The notes under the pieces are model-generated. The model searched no databases. It saw nothing but the letters and a program-made list of their open reading frames with translations, and had not been told where the DNA came from. A DNA stretch of 44,893 nt, taken from assembly GCA_036501535.1 (NCBI GenBank), contig DASYAE010000192.1, forward strand, positions 1-44,893, read 5' to 3'. Made by a program: the position numbers and the translations under genes. Positions 43,811 through 44,893 of the stretch are shown here, in pieces. Position 1 is the first letter of the stretch, and every line of letters begins with the position of its first letter. The stretch is from DASYAE01 sp036501535 (GTDB lineage Bacteria; Actinomycetota; Actinomycetes; Streptomycetales; Catenulisporaceae).

Positions 43811-43937
43811 TCGGCAATGAAGACCACCAGCCCAACCCAAGGTCAGATCTACCCTTTTCGCCCCAATTACCTGTTACCGCAAGAAATACCTAATTTTGAG
43901 GATACGCATCGGCCACACAGCTGCGATCTTGGAACAA

Positions 43938-43979
43938 GCCGCCCTGGTCGACGCGGGAGAATCCCGCGGCAGCGGCGGC
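43938..43979 (+). other. Nested hairpin in the leader of the Ig-domain gene
   Basis: CGCGGGA (43952-43958) pairs exactly with TCCCGCG (43962-43968) around a GAA loop, and GCCGCC (43938-43943) with GGCGGC (43974-43979) can close an outer stem. The structure ends 20 bases before the start codon and just upstream of the AGGAGGT Shine-Dalgarno. Confidence 0.45.
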
Positions 43980-43999
43980 AGATCCAGGAGGTCCAAGCA

Positions 44000-44569
44000 A
44001 TGACCCGTGCATTCATCCGCGCCGTCGTCATCTCGGCGATCGGCGGCCTCGCCATCGCGCCCGCCCTCGCCTCCGCGGCTGACGGCACGCCGACGACCAC
44101 GAAGACGCCGACCGTCACGATGCTGACGGCGCCCCAGACCCCACAGGCCGATCAGGAGATCACCCTGATGGCGCGAGTCGGTGTCCACACCGACGCAGGG
44201 AACGGTGATCCAGGCGGCCCCGGCGCCCCCGGCACCGAGCGCGGCGAGCCGGGACGGTACGGAACCCAGGCCAAGGGCGACCACTCCGGGAAGGGTTCCC
44301 CTGAAGGCGGCATCCGGAAGGGCAAGGGCAAGACGAAGACCAAGGGGAAGGGGAAGCACAAGGGCACCGGCAGGCGCCACACCGGCGAGACCGGGACGAT
44401 CACCTTCACCGTAGACGGCAAGGACCTTCGCCCCGTCCCGCTCTCCCACGACCGGGCCAGCGAGAAGGTCGAACTGCCGTCCGGCAGCCACACGATCACG
44501 GCTGCCTACGGCGGCGACGACAACTACAGCCCGAGCCAGGCGGAGCCGCTCACCTTCACCGTGAGCTGA
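44000..44569 (+). CDS. Secreted single Ig-like-domain protein with Gly/Lys-rich insertion
   Basis: The 189-residue product has a signal peptide (IRAVVISAIGGLAIAPALASA, cleavage probably after Ala26) and one bacterial Ig-like (Big_5/Ig_3-type) domain: PTVTMLTAPQTPQADQEITL as first strands and GTITFTVDG, SGSHTITAAYGGDDNYSPSQ and LTFTVS as the rest. Between them, where family members have a short loop, lie about 68 residues (63-130) rich in Gly, Pro, Lys and Arg, including GGPGAPGTERGEPG and KGKGKTKTKGKGKHKG. The ATG at 44000 follows a perfect AGGAGGT seven bases upstream. No anchor is seen, so it is probably released or bound to the wall by charge. Function unknown. Confidence 0.85.
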   Translation: MTRAFIRAVVISAIGGLAIAPALASAADGTPTTTKTPTVTMLTAPQTPQADQEITLMARVGVHTDAGNGDPGGPGAPGTERGEPGRYGTQAKGDHSGKGSPEGGIRKGKGKTKTKGKGKHKGTGRRHTGETGTITFTVDGKDLRPVPLSHDRASEKVELPSGSHTITAAYGGDDNYSPSQAEPLTFTVS

Positions 44570-44609
44570 TCGCCGCACCCGGCGGGCGCACACGTCGCGC
44601 CCGCCTCTC

Positions 44610-44821
44610 GAGACCACCTGCGACGGACAGGACGGCCGCCCGTCCGACGCAGGTGTCTCCAAGCGCGTCGGCCGGATCGATCCGGTCTCGGGAGCCGGCA
44701 GGCTCCCACTCCCCGCAAGGGGGAACGCGGGGAGCCGGGAACTTCAAGGTTCCCGACTCGCCACCACGGGGACACCGGTGGAGCGGGAGGAGGGTGATCA
44801 CCCACCTCCCACGGGGTCCCC
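44610..44821. repeat. Array of consecutive inverted repeats (structured intergenic region)
   Basis: At least seven inverted repeats follow one another: 44610-44659 (long stem, one bulge), 44672-44685 CCGGATCGATCCGG, 44690-44707 (GGGAGCC/GGCTCCC), 44709-44734 (CTCCCCGC/GCGGGGAG), 44736-44755 (CGGGAAC/GTTCCCG), 44761-44781 (CCACC/GGTGG), 44785-44810 (two stacked arms with one A-A mismatch), then GGGGTCCCC at 44813-44821. The first may be the terminator of the Ig-domain gene; the others look like a structured RNA or mobile-element end. I find no gene in 44570-44893. Confidence 0.6.
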
Positions 44822-44893
44822 CTCCACCGACGGTCCGCCGACCGGCCAGCCGGCCGGCAATCACGTCGGCTCGGCGCCCCCGGCCGCCACCCA

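Noticed and set aside
43594..43827. Minus-strand frame in the C-rich tract encoding a Gly/Arg-rich peptide
   Set aside because: The product only reflects the G-rich complementary strand; no ribosome binding site or family resemblance.
43880..43999. Cyclic di-AMP (ydaO) riboswitch before the secreted Ig-domain gene
   Set aside because: Actinobacterial secreted wall proteins often have one, and a GAATCC string is present, but the conserved multi-stem core is absent and the leader is too short.
44610..44821. Linear-replicon telomere
   Set aside because: Streptomyces-type telomeres have clustered palindromes, but this site is next to recA and core genes and the sequence is not terminal.
44524..44864. 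Two overlapping minus-strand frames at the right edge
   Set aside because: They run through the inverted-repeat array, lack recognisable residues, and have no start signals.

Overview
The window is a gene-dense chromosomal stretch of a high-GC actinobacterium. Evidence: very strong G/C bias at third codon positions, many GTG starts, 4-base ATGA/GTGA gene overlaps, and actinobacterial families (DUF3040, DUF3093, DUF3159, DUF3710, DUF4193, MT0933-type antitoxin-like protein, CutR/CutS-like two-component pair, FeS ferrochelatase, LexA/PafBC-type recA promoters). Gene order resembles Streptomyces and relatives such as Catenulisporales; the genus cannot be fixed from the sequence. I see no phage, integrase, transposase, rRNA, tRNA or CRISPR.

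Region 1 (1-10.6 kb, minus strand) is the start of the division and cell-wall (dcw) cluster, in transcription order mraZ, rsmH, ftsL-like, ftsI, murE, murF, mraY, murD and the first codons of a probable ftsW. It makes the lipid-linked peptidoglycan precursor and the septal transpeptidase. Three 10-bp-spaced GTGGAG-type boxes upstream of mraZ look like the MraZ autoregulatory operator, and a large inverted repeat separates mraZ from rsmH.

Region 2 (10.6-15.5 kb, plus) is a divergent, translationally coupled MoxR ATPase / DUF58 / membrane transglutaminase operon. Region 3 (15.5-20.2 kb) holds a dihydrofolate-reductase-like protein, an ECF sigma factor with a SnoaL-like tail, DUF3040, a SAM methyltransferase and DNA polymerase IV. 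Region 4 (20.5-24.9 kb) has glyA, preceded by what I read as a ZTP riboswitch, an RlmCD-type RNA methyltransferase, and a divergent pair of TrkA/Ktr-type potassium-regulator proteins closed by a perfect hairpin terminator.

Region 5 (25-36.3 kb) carries DUF3159, DUF3710, dut and a hotdog thioesterase as a minus-strand run, then DUF3093, DUF4193, gamma carbonic anhydrase, a CutRS-like two-component system, a 58-residue small protein, inositol monophosphatase, coproporphyrin ferrochelatase, a sugar-1,4-lactone oxidase and miaA. Region 6 (36.3-44.9 kb) has an MT0933-like protein, an extradiol-dioxygenase-like protein, miaB, a glutamate-type solute-binding lipoprotein, recX/recA with a two-promoter DNA-damage leader, a CtaG-like membrane protein, a long C-rich/G-poor tract, a secreted single-Ig-domain protein with a large Gly/Lys-rich insertion, and a dense array of inverted repeats at the right edge.

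Most genes are ordinary core genes. The items most worth a second look are non-coding: the glyA riboswitch, the mraZ-rsmH inverted repeat, the recA leader, the C-rich tract and the right-edge hairpin array.
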